From: Candidatus Woesearchaeota archaeon
Lineage (GTDB): Archaea > Nanobdellota > Nanobdellia > Woesearchaeales > WJKV01
Length of the DNA: 21,300 bases
Direction of reading: 5' to 3'
NCBI GenBank assembly: GCA_019323355.1
Contig: JAHWHI010000047.1
Location: forward strand, 1-21,300
Positions 14,191 through 20,917 of this stretch are shown piece by piece. The notes beneath the pieces were generated by a model, which saw nothing but the letters and a program-made list of their open reading frames with translations, ran no database searches and was not told the origin of the DNA. The position numbers and the translations under genes are program-made. The stretch's first letter is position 1. Each line of letters opens with the position of its first letter.

Positions 14191-14673
14191 ATGGCTGATA
14201 TATCAAATCGTGTGCAAACAAGATTGTGGGATGAGAACGTGGACCATGTAGCATATATGAATCCTCAGTGGAAATTAGTTCCAAAGATACTTTCTGGAGA
14301 GAAACCTATCGAATCAAGATGGTACATGACAAAGAGGGATCCGTGGGACAATATACATCCAGGAGACAAGGTTTATTTCAAGGACAGCGGGAAACCAGTG
14401 ACTGTCCAAGCAGAAGTTGCAAATGTAAGACAGTTCAGCGGTCTGAATGAAGAACGCATCAGGATGATTCTTGAAGAGTATGGCAAACAGATTGGAATAG
14501 AGGATGTTGAGAAATCTGTAGAATACTATAAAGGGAAAAAATACTGCATACTCATCTTCTTAAGGGATCCAAAACAGGTTGAACAGCCGTTCGAGATAGA
14601 CAAAAAAGGATTTGGATCTGGCACTGCATGGATCTGCGTGCAGAATATTGATTCTATCAGAAAAGATTTATAA
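14191..14673 (+). CDS. ASCH/PUA-like domain protein
   Basis: 160 residues, essentially one ASCH domain with extra helices. The family signature G-x-K-x-x-E-x-R is exact at residues 36-43 (GEKPIESR), followed by a PUA-like barrel: HPGDKVYFKDSGKPVTVQAEVANV. ASCH domains bind RNA or modified bases; some members are ribonucleases. Here the polar signature residues are intact, so activity or RNA binding is plausible. The mid-region helices (NEERIRMILEEYGKQIGIEDVEKSVEYY) and the final FGSGTAWICV strand complete the fold. The gene is leaderless and stands directly upstream of gltX, whose TATA box overlaps this stop codon; a shared translation-related role is only suggested by position. Confidence 0.82.
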   Translation: MADISNRVQTRLWDENVDHVAYMNPQWKLVPKILSGEKPIESRWYMTKRDPWDNIHPGDKVYFKDSGKPVTVQAEVANVRQFSGLNEERIRMILEEYGKQIGIEDVEKSVEYYKGKKYCILIFLRDPKQVEQPFEIDKKGFGSGTAWICVQNIDSIRKDL

Positions 14674-14675
14674 AG
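14667..14675 (+). promoter_or_regulatory. TATA box for gltX
   Basis: TTTATAAAG, centred 26 nt before the ATG at 14697, overlapping the TAA of the ASCH gene. A leaderless gltX mRNA is expected. Confidence 0.6.
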
Positions 14676-14696
14676 CCTGATTTCTCTCGTATATGT

Positions 14697-16418
14697 ATGG
14701 CAAAGGGGAAGAATGAAAAGCCAGAGGACTTCATATATCTTGCAGCGCTAGAGAATGCCATAAAGTTCAAAGGACAGGCTAATCCTAAAGCATTGATAGG
14801 AAAAGTCCTAGGACAATTTCCAGAATTCCGAAAAGATACAAAGAAAGCAATGCAGCTGATAGACAAGGTTGTGAAGAAAGTCAATGCATTATCTCTTGAA
14901 AAACAGACAGAGGAGATGAAGAAGCTTTCACCTGACTTCTTTGAAGCTGAAAAGAAAAAGAAAAAAGAAAGAAAAGAAGAAAAACTGGAACTGCCAGAAC
15001 TGAAGAACGCAACAAAAGGCAAAGTTGTCACGCGTATGCCGCCAGAGCCGAGCAAGTACAACCATATCGGACACGCATTGACATTTCTTATCAATTACAT
15101 GTATGCCAAAAAATACAATGGAAAATGCGTATTAAGATTCGAGGACGCAAATCCAGAAAAAGTCACGCAGGAATATATTGATGCGATGAAGACAGATGTA
15201 CTTGATTATCTGGACATCAAACCAGATAAGATAGTGATTGTCTCTGAGGATATGGACAAGCTATACAAATGCGCAGAACAGCTGATAAAAGGAGATCATG
15301 CATATGTATGCTTCTGTTCGCAGGATGCGATGGGAAAGAACAGGAGAGAAGGCAAAGACTGCAAATGCAGAAAATCCGACGCAAAAAAGAACATGGATGA
15401 CTGGAAAAAGATGCTCGGCAGGAAGTATAAACCAGGAGAGTGCATCCTTCGACTGAAGATAGATATGAAACACAAGAACACTACTATGAGAGATCCGGTC
15501 ATCTACAGGATTGACACTCACAAACATTACAAATACAAAGACAAATATTATGTCTGGCCAATGTATGATTTTTACACTTCTATCGAGGACAATTGGTGCG
15601 GTGTAAGCCATGTCTTAAGGAGTGCAGAGTTCGAGATGAGAGGGGAGCTGCAGAATTATATCCGCTCATTGCTGAAGATGCCAAATCCAGAGACAGCTGT
15701 CTATGGACGGTTCAATATCAAAGGAGCAATCACGCAGGGACGTGATATCAGAGCGCTGATCGAACAGGGGAAAGTCAGTGGTTGGGATGATCCATCTTTA
15801 GTCACGTTAAGAGCTCTGAAGAGAAGAGGGATAGTCAAGGATACTTATTATGAACTTGCTGTCAGAGCAGGCATGTCAAAGCAGCAGACAAATATTGACT
15901 GGACATTGATATCTACAATAAACAGGAAGTTTCTCGACGAGAGTGTGGACAGATATTATTTCCTTAAAGATCCTGTCGAGATAACTGTTGAGAATGCGCC
16001 GGCAATCACTTCGACTCTGGACCTGCATCCGACACACAGAAAGGGCGGAAGGACACTCAAATCAGATGGAAAATTCCTTGTTGATAAAGATGACCTGAAA
16101 AATTTAAAGGTAGGAGAGATGATGCGGTTGATGAACTGCCTTAACTTCATCAAAAAAGGAAAGGACAAATATGTCTATGATTCGCAGACGCATGATGATT
16201 TCAAGAAGAAGAACGGGAAGTCAATCATACACTGGCTTCCTGCTGATGAAAACAATATGAAAATCAGCATACGGATGCCTGACAACAGTTTTACAGAAGG
16301 TCTTGCAGAATCAAATATCAAAAAAATAAAGCAGGGAGACATCATACAGTTCGAGAGATACGCGTTTGTCAGATTGGACAACAAGAAAGACTGGACATTC
16401 TGGTTCACACACAAATAA
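14697..16418 (+). CDS. gltX: Glutamyl-tRNA synthetase, archaeal type, atypical KMSKS region
   Basis: Charges tRNA with glutamate; archaeal enzymes are usually non-discriminating and also feed the tRNA-Gln amidotransferase route. The archaeal N-terminal helical extension (1-105, with a Lys-rich linker) precedes the class I core RMPPEPSKYNHIGHALTF with HIGH at 123-126. A likely zinc site follows (Cys205, Cys207, Cys222, Cys224). VWPMYDFYTSIEDNWCGVSHVLRS is the typical active-site region. Where the KMSKS-equivalent loop should be, before GWDDP, the sequence is ITQGRD (345-350) instead of a Ser-rich LSTS/LSKS-like motif. The C-terminal beta-barrel anticodon domain runs to the end. The length of 573 is normal for archaeal GluRS. 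It is leaderless with its own TATA box, and a T-run follows the stop. Confidence 0.95.
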   Translation: MAKGKNEKPEDFIYLAALENAIKFKGQANPKALIGKVLGQFPEFRKDTKKAMQLIDKVVKKVNALSLEKQTEEMKKLSPDFFEAEKKKKKERKEEKLELPELKNATKGKVVTRMPPEPSKYNHIGHALTFLINYMYAKKYNGKCVLRFEDANPEKVTQEYIDAMKTDVLDYLDIKPDKIVIVSEDMDKLYKCAEQLIKGDHAYVCFCSQDAMGKNRREGKDCKCRKSDAKKNMDDWKKMLGRKYKPGECILRLKIDMKHKNTTMRDPVIYRIDTHKHYKYKDKYYVWPMYDFYTSIEDNWCGVSHVLRSAEFEMRGELQNYIRSLLKMPNPETAVYGRFNIKGAITQGRDIRALIEQGKVSGWDDPSLVTLRALKRRGIVKDTYYELAVRAGMSKQQTNIDWTLISTINRKFLDESVDRYYFLKDPVEITVENAPAITSTLDLHPTHRKGGRTLKSDGKFLVDKDDLKNLKVGEMMRLMNCLNFIKKGKDKYVYDSQTHDDFKKKNGKSIIHWLPADENNMKISIRMPDNSFTEGLAESNIKKIKQGDIIQFERYAFVRLDNKKDWTFWFTHK

Positions 16419-16419
16419 A

Positions 16420-16426
16420 TTTTTTT
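16420..16426 (+). terminator. T-tract terminator after gltX
   Basis: Seven consecutive T one base after the gltX stop codon and just upstream of the next promoter. Confidence 0.5.
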
Positions 16427-16442
16427 ATCGTCGACCACAAGA

Positions 16443-16451
16443 TTTATATAC
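16443..16451 (+). promoter_or_regulatory. TATA box for the histone-fold-like gene
   Basis: TTTATATAC predicts a start near 16473. The leader contains GGGGGTG at 16480-16486, 5 nt before the ATG at 16492, a strong ribosome binding site. Confidence 0.6.
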
Positions 16452-16491
16452 TAGCGCAAAAGTCTAAATAACATAATCAGGGGGTGAAACT

Positions 16492-16656
16492 ATGAGTTTG
16501 ATAGTAAAAGCAAAAGTTAAAGATTATGCCAAGGGCATGAATGTTGCTTCAGATTTCAATGATAAATTGAATGAGAAAGTAGAACAGTTAATAAAAGAGG
16601 CAGTGGAGAGAGCAAAAGCTAATAAGCGAAGCACAGTGATGGGAAAGGATCTATAA
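16492..16656 (+). CDS. 54-residue histone-fold-like (DUF1931-type) protein
   Basis: A small, basic protein: MSLIVKAKVKDYAKGMNVAS, then a long helix (DFNDKLNEKVEQLIKEAVER), then KANKRSTVMGKDL. Helix lengths and the final loop-strand plus Asp-Leu pattern (R-STV-x3-DL) match the second half of a histone fold, where archaeal histones have RKT(I/V)-x3-D(I/L). The VKxKVK-Y start is typical of the DUF1931 family, whose members have histone-like folds. It lacks most of a canonical first helix, so it may pair as a minimal histone fold. Strong promoter and ribosome binding site suggest abundance, fitting a chromatin or nucleoid role; DNA binding itself is inference. Confidence 0.8.
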   Translation: MSLIVKAKVKDYAKGMNVASDFNDKLNEKVEQLIKEAVERAKANKRSTVMGKDL

Positions 16657-16661
16657 GAATT

Positions 16662-17417
16662 CTATTTCTTCTTTTTCTTTGTTTTTGTTGGTTTCTTAAT
16701 TGAAACTTTCTTTGGTTTTTTAGCTGGTGTCTGTTTTTTCACAGCTTTCTTAACAGGCCTCTTCATTCTTGCAGAAGCTTTCTTTTGCTGGATCATGTTT
16801 CCAGAGACAGCGTCAAGCCTTTCGCGCATTGCCTTGATCTCCTGCATCTCCTCGCGCAACAGCTTCTCCTCTTCCTCGAATTTCGCGCTGATCTTGTCAA
16901 GCTTTCTGCCTGATGTCTTCTCTCGTGCAAGAGCGCTCTGCTCATCGACAATCATCTTCTCAATAGACTGCCTGAGCCGCTGCACACTTTTCTTCAGCTG
17001 GTCTATCTGTTTTATCTTTTCGTCAAGAAGTCCTATCTTTGAATCGTCAACCCTCTCTTTTTCCAGGATCTTCTTCAGCAGTGTCAGCTGAGATACATCA
17101 TTCTCAGACAGCCTGCTCAGGATCTGCCTGTTGAAGCTGACTTCATTCTCGAGGAATTCCTCGATCTCGAGCATGCGTTTTATCTGCGATTCAATATATT
17201 CAGAAGATTTCGGCGCTTTAGGTGTCACACGCTCGACTTTCTTGAGCTCTGTCATGCTCTCTACATTCCTTAGCTTGTCGATCTTCTCTAGAAATTTAGA
17301 GCGGTACTCGTGAGCCTTCTTCAGTTTGTGCATCAGTGCGTGTTTTGCAACTAGCTGCAGGAATCTCCTGCTGCGTCTAGGCTTAAGCTCAAGAGTAACA
17401 TACTCATCGTCAACCAT
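16662..17417 (-). CDS. Coiled-coil protein with histone H1-like Lys-rich tail
   Basis: 251 residues. After a basic N-terminus (LELKPRRSRRFLQLVAKHALMHKLKK), residues about 35-210 are predominantly charged helix with Leu/Ile heptads, broken near residue 67 by VTPKAPKSS. From about residue 211 the chain is Lys/Pro/Ala/Thr-rich (KRPVKKAVKKQTPAKKPKK and more, ending in five Lys), like histone H1 tails. It is expected to be soluble and could bind nucleic acid or acidic membrane surfaces through the tail. Only 2 nt separate its ATG from the stop of the upstream Pro-rich coiled-coil gene, so the two form one operon and probably one complex. No family recognised; convergent with the histone-fold-like gene. 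Confidence 0.8.
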   Translation of the reverse strand: MVDDEYVTLELKPRRSRRFLQLVAKHALMHKLKKAHEYRSKFLEKIDKLRNVESMTELKKVERVTPKAPKSSEYIESQIKRMLEIEEFLENEVSFNRQILSRLSENDVSQLTLLKKILEKERVDDSKIGLLDEKIKQIDQLKKSVQRLRQSIEKMIVDEQSALAREKTSGRKLDKISAKFEEEEKLLREEMQEIKAMRERLDAVSGNMIQQKKASARMKRPVKKAVKKQTPAKKPKKVSIKKPTKTKKKKK

Positions 17418-17419
17418 TT

Positions 17420-18013
17420 TTAGAATAGGAAGTGTTTTTTCCTCGGCTTTAGTTTTGGAATCTCTGTGCTTCCTCCAAATCTGGATGGCCCTGATGATGG
17501 CGGACCTGGCGGAGGCGGCAGAGGCGCTCCTGTTGCTGGTGCTATCGGACCAGGCATTACTGGAGGCGGAATATTCATCATTGATTCTGTTCCGCTGGAG
17601 ATTCCTTCGATCTTATCCGAGATCAGATTAAGCTTTGCACGGAACTCTTCCTGCGCACGGGCAAGCACCTGTGCAGTGTCTGTGATCTGGCTTAGTTTTT
17701 CTTCAACAATCTCGTTGATAGCAACTAATCCCTGCGCGATTTTCCGGTTCTGCTCATCCATGCTGTCCAGACGCGCAAAAATTGGATCAATCTTTTTTGA
17801 GATGATCTCTGCTTCCTTGTCTTCTTCCCGTAGTTCAGCTGCTGCAGATTCAAAGATCTCAATCATTGCATCGATCCTTTCTGTAAGATCCTCTAACCGG
17901 TCCTGCAGTTCTGAAACATCTCCCCCTTTTCCTTCTTTCATAGCCTTCAGTTCTTGTTTTAGTTTACGTACATCACGCTGAGAAACAATTTGATAACCCT
18001 CTTCTTTAGCCAT
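17420..18013 (-). CDS. Coiled-coil protein with Pro-rich tail
   Basis: 197 residues, first gene of a two-gene operon. Residues 1 to about 140 form an acidic coiled coil (RDVRKLKQELKAMKEG, then DVSELQDRLEDLTERIDAM, then FARLDSMDEQNRKIAQGLVAINEIVEEKL). Residues about 147-180 are a Pro/Gly-rich linker (IPPPVMPGPIAPATGAPLPP, then PPGPPSSGPS), ending in a short basic tail with the hydrophobic end HFLF. There is no signal peptide. The start is supported by AGAGGT at 18022-18027, 8 nt upstream, and a TATA box. The arrangement suggests an adaptor: coil for assembly, flexible linker, short peptide end for docking. The partner is probably the downstream Lys-tailed coiled coil. No family recognised. Confidence 0.8.
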   Translation of the reverse strand: MAKEEGYQIVSQRDVRKLKQELKAMKEGKGGDVSELQDRLEDLTERIDAMIEIFESAAAELREEDKEAEIISKKIDPIFARLDSMDEQNRKIAQGLVAINEIVEEKLSQITDTAQVLARAQEEFRAKLNLISDKIEGISSGTESMMNIPPPVMPGPIAPATGAPLPPPPGPPSSGPSRFGGSTEIPKLKPRKKHFLF

Positions 18014-18051
18014 TTCGAACTACCTCTTTTTTAAATAAATGATATAATTCT

Positions 18052-18062
18052 CATATATAAAG
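18052..18062 (-). promoter_or_regulatory. TATA box for the coiled-coil operon
   Basis: On the minus strand CTTTATATATG. It predicts a start near 18031, so the short leader just includes the AGAGGT ribosome binding site. Confidence 0.55.
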
Positions 18063-18107
18063 GTTTCTGTGAGATTCCCCTATATGGAAACATATGAAAA
18101 CGCATAA

Positions 18108-18116
18108 TTTTTATAC
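18108..18116 (+). promoter_or_regulatory. TATA box for the ssDNA-binding-like gene
   Basis: TTTTTATAC, centred about 26 nt upstream of the ATG at 18139. This supports 18139 over an in-frame ATG at 18094, which lies upstream of the box. Confidence 0.55.
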
Positions 18117-18138
18117 TGGATGCTCAAATTATGCTTGT

Positions 18139-18528
18139 ATGGTGGATATTGATCTGAATAAAGTGAAGAAACAGCCAGAGAAAAAGTTCAGGGCTGGGCC
18201 GATCGCAGTAGCAATATGGCGGAACACCACAAATGACGGCATGAGATCCTTCTATTCAATCACTTTTGAGAAACGGTTCAAGGACAAGGAAAAAGAACAG
18301 TGGAAGAGCACAAACACATTGGGTAAGAACGATATCCCGAAAGCAATGGTCGCGCTACAGGAAGCCTACAAGTATCTTGTCCTTCACAAGAATGCACAGG
18401 AGATCATTGAAGAGGCAGTCGGAGAGGAAATCGAGCTGCCGCAGGAGAGTTATTTTGAAGAGGAGTTCTCACAGGAACTGGAAGAAGACAACGAATTCGA
18501 AGATGAGGATAATTCTGAAGAAGAATGA
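18139..18528 (+). CDS. Putative ssDNA-binding-like protein with acidic C-terminal tail
   Basis: 129 residues from the ATG at 18139, chosen because the TATA box lies between it and an earlier in-frame ATG. Residues about 15-85 form a compact beta-then-helix domain: KKFRAGPIAVAIWRNTTNDG, then SFYSITFEKRFKDKE, WKSTNTLGKNDIPKAMVALQEAYKYLVL. The basic, aromatic strands followed by a helix resemble PC4/whirly-type or similar single-strand binding modules. The last 35 residues are very acidic (EEEFSQELEEDNEFEDEDNS), as in SSB proteins whose acidic tail recruits partners. Nucleic-acid binding is inference; no named family is assigned with confidence. The stop overlaps the start of the zinc-ribbon gene by 4 nt, so the pair is translationally coupled. 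Confidence 0.75.
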   Translation: MVDIDLNKVKKQPEKKFRAGPIAVAIWRNTTNDGMRSFYSITFEKRFKDKEKEQWKSTNTLGKNDIPKAMVALQEAYKYLVLHKNAQEIIEEAVGEEIELPQESYFEEEFSQELEEDNEFEDEDNSEEE

Positions 18529-18743
18529 AATATCGAGTGATACAGTGCCCTAATTGCGGAAACCTGCAGTCAACAAGTTCTACAACAACTTTCAAGTGTT
18601 TCAGGTGCAATAAAAGCAAGACCATCAATCCAAAATCAAAGCTGGGTTTTGGTGTTAAAATCCTGGCTGCATTCGACGACAGTGCAAAAGCAGCGCTCTT
18701 TATCCAGGAATACACTAAAAGATTGTTCGAGAAGTCTAAATAG
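18525..18743 (+). CDS. Zinc-ribbon protein (DUF1922-like)
   Basis: 72 residues. An N-terminal zinc ribbon has Cys8-x2-Cys11 (IQCPNCGNLQ) and Cys25-x2-Cys28 (FKCFRCNKSK). It is followed by a basic linker (TINPKSKLGF) and a helical C-terminus (SAKAALFIQEYTKRLFEK). The order, a CPxCG ribbon then an Ala-rich helix, resembles archaeal DUF1922-type proteins. Its ATG overlaps the TGA of the ssDNA-binding-like gene, which suggests the two proteins act together, perhaps on nucleic acid. Its last 8 nt overlap the end of the convergent lipoprotein gene. Confidence 0.78.
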   Translation: MKYRVIQCPNCGNLQSTSSTTTFKCFRCNKSKTINPKSKLGFGVKILAAFDDSAKAALFIQEYTKRLFEKSK

Positions 18744-19179
18744 TGAGTGTTCTTGTTATTGTCTTTCTGAAATTAGTATATTTGTCAAGGAAAGTCACTT
18801 TTACTGTGAATGTTCCAGGGCCAAGCACGCCGATAGGCAGTGTCAAAGCATCCAAAGAATCAGAAGGGGTCTTGATCACAGTGCTGAGGAATCTCCTGTT
18901 CGAGTTTATCTCTGGGACTTCTATGGTGACCTCAGGATATATGTTCCCTCCCCGGTTTGAGAAACCTGAGACTTTCTGGGCGTACAGATATGTTGTCTTT
19001 TCTGGACTTGTCTCTCCGATCTGAAGCTTTTTGTTAGCGTCAAATATTGCAAAGGCAACACCTTCCTCAAAAATATCCTGACCTTCTATTGTCTGACAGC
19101 TAGTAAGAAGAAGCAAAAAAATCAAAAAAATAGAGCTAACCAGTAATATGCTGTTCGTTGACGATCTTTCCTGTCTCAT
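18736..19179 (-). CDS. Uncharacterised lipoprotein, last gene of the membrane operon
   Basis: 147 residues. Basic N-region (MRQERSS), hydrophobic core and lipobox LTSC (Cys28). The mature part is beta-rich (VAFAIFDANKKLQIG, YPEVTIEVPEINSN, GTFTVKVTFLDKYTNFRK) and looks like one or two immunoglobulin-like sandwiches, which is an impression from strand pattern. The start overlaps the end of the preceding lipoprotein gene by 44 nt; no closer ATG exists, so either this overlap is real or a non-ATG start is used. It overlaps the zinc-ribbon gene by 8 nt at its 3' end. Function unknown. Confidence 0.72.
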   Translation of the reverse strand: MRQERSSTNSILLVSSIFLIFLLLLTSCQTIEGQDIFEEGVAFAIFDANKKLQIGETSPEKTTYLYAQKVSGFSNRGGNIYPEVTIEVPEINSNRRFLSTVIKTPSDSLDALTLPIGVLGPGTFTVKVTFLDKYTNFRKTITRTLTI

Positions 19180-19567
19180 CCTTTACAACCATGTATATCT
19201 CTTTCTGGCCTTCATTGAAGTAATATTCCATGCTCATTGGCATGGCGCCTTCGACAGCACCGCCGTCAACCTCGTAGGTGACGTGACAGAACCTGCCGCC
19301 TTTGTAATCAACAATCCCCTGGATCTTCCAGTTGGCTTTTTCTCCCTGCGCTCCTGCAAAATCCCAGGAAGCCCCTTCAGGGCACCAGTCTGAAGCTTTT
19401 CCTTCAGTATAGGTCACTTTACCTTCTGATGTCTCGATCTCTGCTCCTGTCGCTGTCTTGTCAACAGTCACAGGACCTTCTGGTGTTGTGTACACCTGTT
19501 TTGGTCCGCACGCAGTCATCATTACCAGTAGTGCAACCAAAAATGAAATTAAAAGAATCTTTTTCAT
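19136..19567 (-). CDS. Small lipoprotein with a conserved-looking Cys pair
   Basis: 143 residues from the ATG at 19567, which lies 7 nt after a GGGGGG ribosome binding site (19575-19580); the TTG at 19582 in the same frame is rejected for that reason. The signal MKKILLISFLVALLVMMTAC gives Cys20 as the lipid-attachment residue. The mature part begins with a repetitive beta region (VTVDKTATGAEIETSEGKVT) and then a domain with WCPEG (Cys62) and FCHVTYEVDGG (Cys94) that may form a disulfide outside the cell. Family not recognised. It is an internal gene of the minus-strand membrane operon, 19 nt from its upstream neighbour. Confidence 0.78.
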   Translation of the reverse strand: MKKILLISFLVALLVMMTACGPKQVYTTPEGPVTVDKTATGAEIETSEGKVTYTEGKASDWCPEGASWDFAGAQGEKANWKIQGIVDYKGGRFCHVTYEVDGGAVEGAMPMSMEYYFNEGQKEIYMVVKDETGKIVNEQHITG

Positions 19568-19586
19568 GATGTTTCCCCCCAATAAT

Positions 19587-20042
19587 TTACATTAACATCG
19601 GTCCGCCGCCCATTGCGATCATTGTGATGATGCCGACTATCAGGCCGATTACTACTCCCAATATTGACATGAAGATAAGTATGGCGATCGCCGAGAGGAA
19701 CCCAGCAAGGATCTCCTCTGATCTTCTCTTAAGCTTGCCTGCAAAGAAGAACTTGTACATCAAGGCCATCAATACCAGGAATAAAACTATCCAAGCCAGT
19801 AACATGACAACAACTCTAGGCACAGGACCTAGTAGCCCCCCTAGAAATGAGAAGGCAAGTGATACTGCAAATATGATAAGCGCTACAAAGAATGATTTCT
19901 TCAGGCTCTTGAAATTCTTCAGCTTCAAGATTGACTCTGTTATCAGAGATACAATGTAAATTATGAATGTATTGACAATCAGAAATAAGATTGCTGATAT
20001 AAGCACGATAAGAAGTGCCCCTCCTGTGTAAAAAAATGCCAT
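19587..20042 (-). CDS. Four-to-five-span membrane protein, paralogue B of a tandem pair
   Basis: 151 residues from the ATG at 20042, 12 nt after GGGGG (20055-20059). A longer frame from 20081 would overlap the upstream gene and is not favoured. The N-terminus MAFFYTGGALLIVLISAILF matches that of the next gene upstream, and LMYKFFFAGKLKRRSEEIL matches LMYKFFYAGAMKSTGREL there, so the two are clear tandem paralogues. Hydrophobic segments lie at about 8-35, 47-70, 74-96 and 115-145; the loop between the first two is basic (KLKNFKSLKKSF). The function is unknown; it is probably an envelope protein made with its paralogue. Confidence 0.8.
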   Translation of the reverse strand: MAFFYTGGALLIVLISAILFLIVNTFIIYIVSLITESILKLKNFKSLKKSFFVALIIFAVSLAFSFLGGLLGPVPRVVVMLLAWIVLFLVLMALMYKFFFAGKLKRRSEEILAGFLSAIAILIFMSILGVVIGLIVGIITMIAMGGGPMLM

Positions 20043-20064
20043 TTTTCTTTTCAACCCCCGATAT

Positions 20065-20517
20065 TTATATTGCAATAGCACCGAATCCCAGGGATGCTGC
20101 TACAAGCCCCAGGATGTATCCTACTATGATGCCAATGAAAAAGATCAGTGCGAAAATTATCAGTGTTGTGATGACACTTGTCAATAATTCTCTTCCAGTG
20201 CTCTTCATTGCGCCTGCATAGAAGAATTTGTACATCAAACCTAATGCTACTACTATTGCGACAATTATGTTTACAAGGTTAAGTATGTATGCAAGGTTCG
20301 CTGTGCCGACCATTGTTATTATCAGCACGAACACCAGGTTGATGACAACCTCGATTATCGATACGATAAAAGCCTTTTTCAGGTTGCATACCTTAAGATT
20401 TAGGATCATGTCTGAGAAATATGTGATAAGCCATATTACGAAAGCGTTCACAAATGTAAATAGAACTGCTGAAATCAAGATGATGATTATTGCTCCACCA
20501 AGTGGACTAAGTGCCAT
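20065..20517 (-). CDS. Four-to-five-span membrane protein, paralogue A of a tandem pair
   Basis: 150 residues starting 8 nt after a strong GGAGGT ribosome binding site (20526-20531). MALSPLGGAIIIILISAVLF begins the first span; further hydrophobic blocks follow near 50-73, 75-97 and 113-145. A short basic loop with LKVCNLKKAF and the LMYKFFYAGAMKSTGREL element are shared in order with the downstream gene, showing a tandem duplication that has since diverged. Gly-rich C-terminal helices (GIIVGYILGLVAASLGFGA) are typical of tightly packed membrane bundles. Cotranscribed with its neighbours; function unknown. Confidence 0.8.
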   Translation of the reverse strand: MALSPLGGAIIIILISAVLFTFVNAFVIWLITYFSDMILNLKVCNLKKAFIVSIIEVVINLVFVLIITMVGTANLAYILNLVNIIVAIVVALGLMYKFFYAGAMKSTGRELLTSVITTLIIFALIFFIGIIVGYILGLVAASLGFGAIAI

Positions 20518-20551
20518 TTTTGTTTACCTCCATAAATGAAAATAAAAAAAA

Positions 20552-20893
20552 TTATCGCTTGTAAGCGATATTTTGTGCCCATTTTCCAATGACTGGAACA
20601 TGGAATCTCTGTCCTTTGTAAGCCTTTACTGCGTATACTATCGCAATAACAACGAACGCAATCCATAGCAATGGAACCAGTGCGAACAATATTAGGCCTA
20701 CGCCAACAAACAATGTTGCGCCAGCAATGATATTCCACAATATCAAGATAACTGCAAAAGCAATGTTGTAGAAAAGTCCCTGGAATGCATGGAATTTCAT
20801 ATCCTTATCTTTCCTTTCGATTATTGCCATTATCAGCGCAATTATCCCGATAGGATAACCCAATGCTGCTAATATTTTTTGTGTATCATCCAT
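20552..20893 (-). CDS. Tic20/DUF4870-like membrane protein
   Basis: 113 residues with three to four spans. The first helix (LAALGYPIGIIALIMAII) is followed by the characteristic loop MKFHAFQGLFYNI, and the protein ends in an exposed GQRFHVPVIGKWAQ segment. This order (hydrophobic span, [KR]-x-H-A-x-Q, two long spans, G-x-x-F-x-[IV]-P-[VI]-[IL]-G) is that of the DUF4870 / Tic20-like family, widespread small membrane proteins of unknown role. A GGAGGT ribosome binding site (20904-20909) lies 10 nt upstream. It follows the TM2-like gene by 24 nt and precedes the paralogous pair, so it is part of the operon. Confidence 0.88.
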   Translation of the reverse strand: MDDTQKILAALGYPIGIIALIMAIIERKDKDMKFHAFQGLFYNIAFAVILILWNIIAGATLFVGVGLILFALVPLLWIAFVVIAIVYAVKAYKGQRFHVPVIGKWAQNIAYKR

Positions 20894-20917
20894 TTAACAC
20901 TTCACCTCCAAATTAGA

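Noticed and set aside
17466..17981. Plus-strand Gly/Ser-rich frame opposite the Pro-rich coiled-coil gene
   Set aside because: The Gly-rich stretch is the complement of the Pro codons of the real gene, whose promoter and ribosome site are clear.
18094..18138. Longer N-terminus for the ssDNA-binding-like protein
   Set aside because: The predicted TATA box lies inside this stretch, and the added residues (KTHNFYTGCSNYAC) look non-coding.
19568..19582. TTG start giving five extra residues on the lipoprotein ending at 19136
   Set aside because: The TTG lies within the GGGGGG ribosome site region; the ATG at 19567 has correct spacing and gives a standard signal peptide.
20043..20081. Upstream ATG adding 13 residues to membrane paralogue B
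   Set aside because: It would overlap the preceding gene; the paralogue starts with the same M-A-x-x-x-x-G-G pattern as the inner ATG at 20042.
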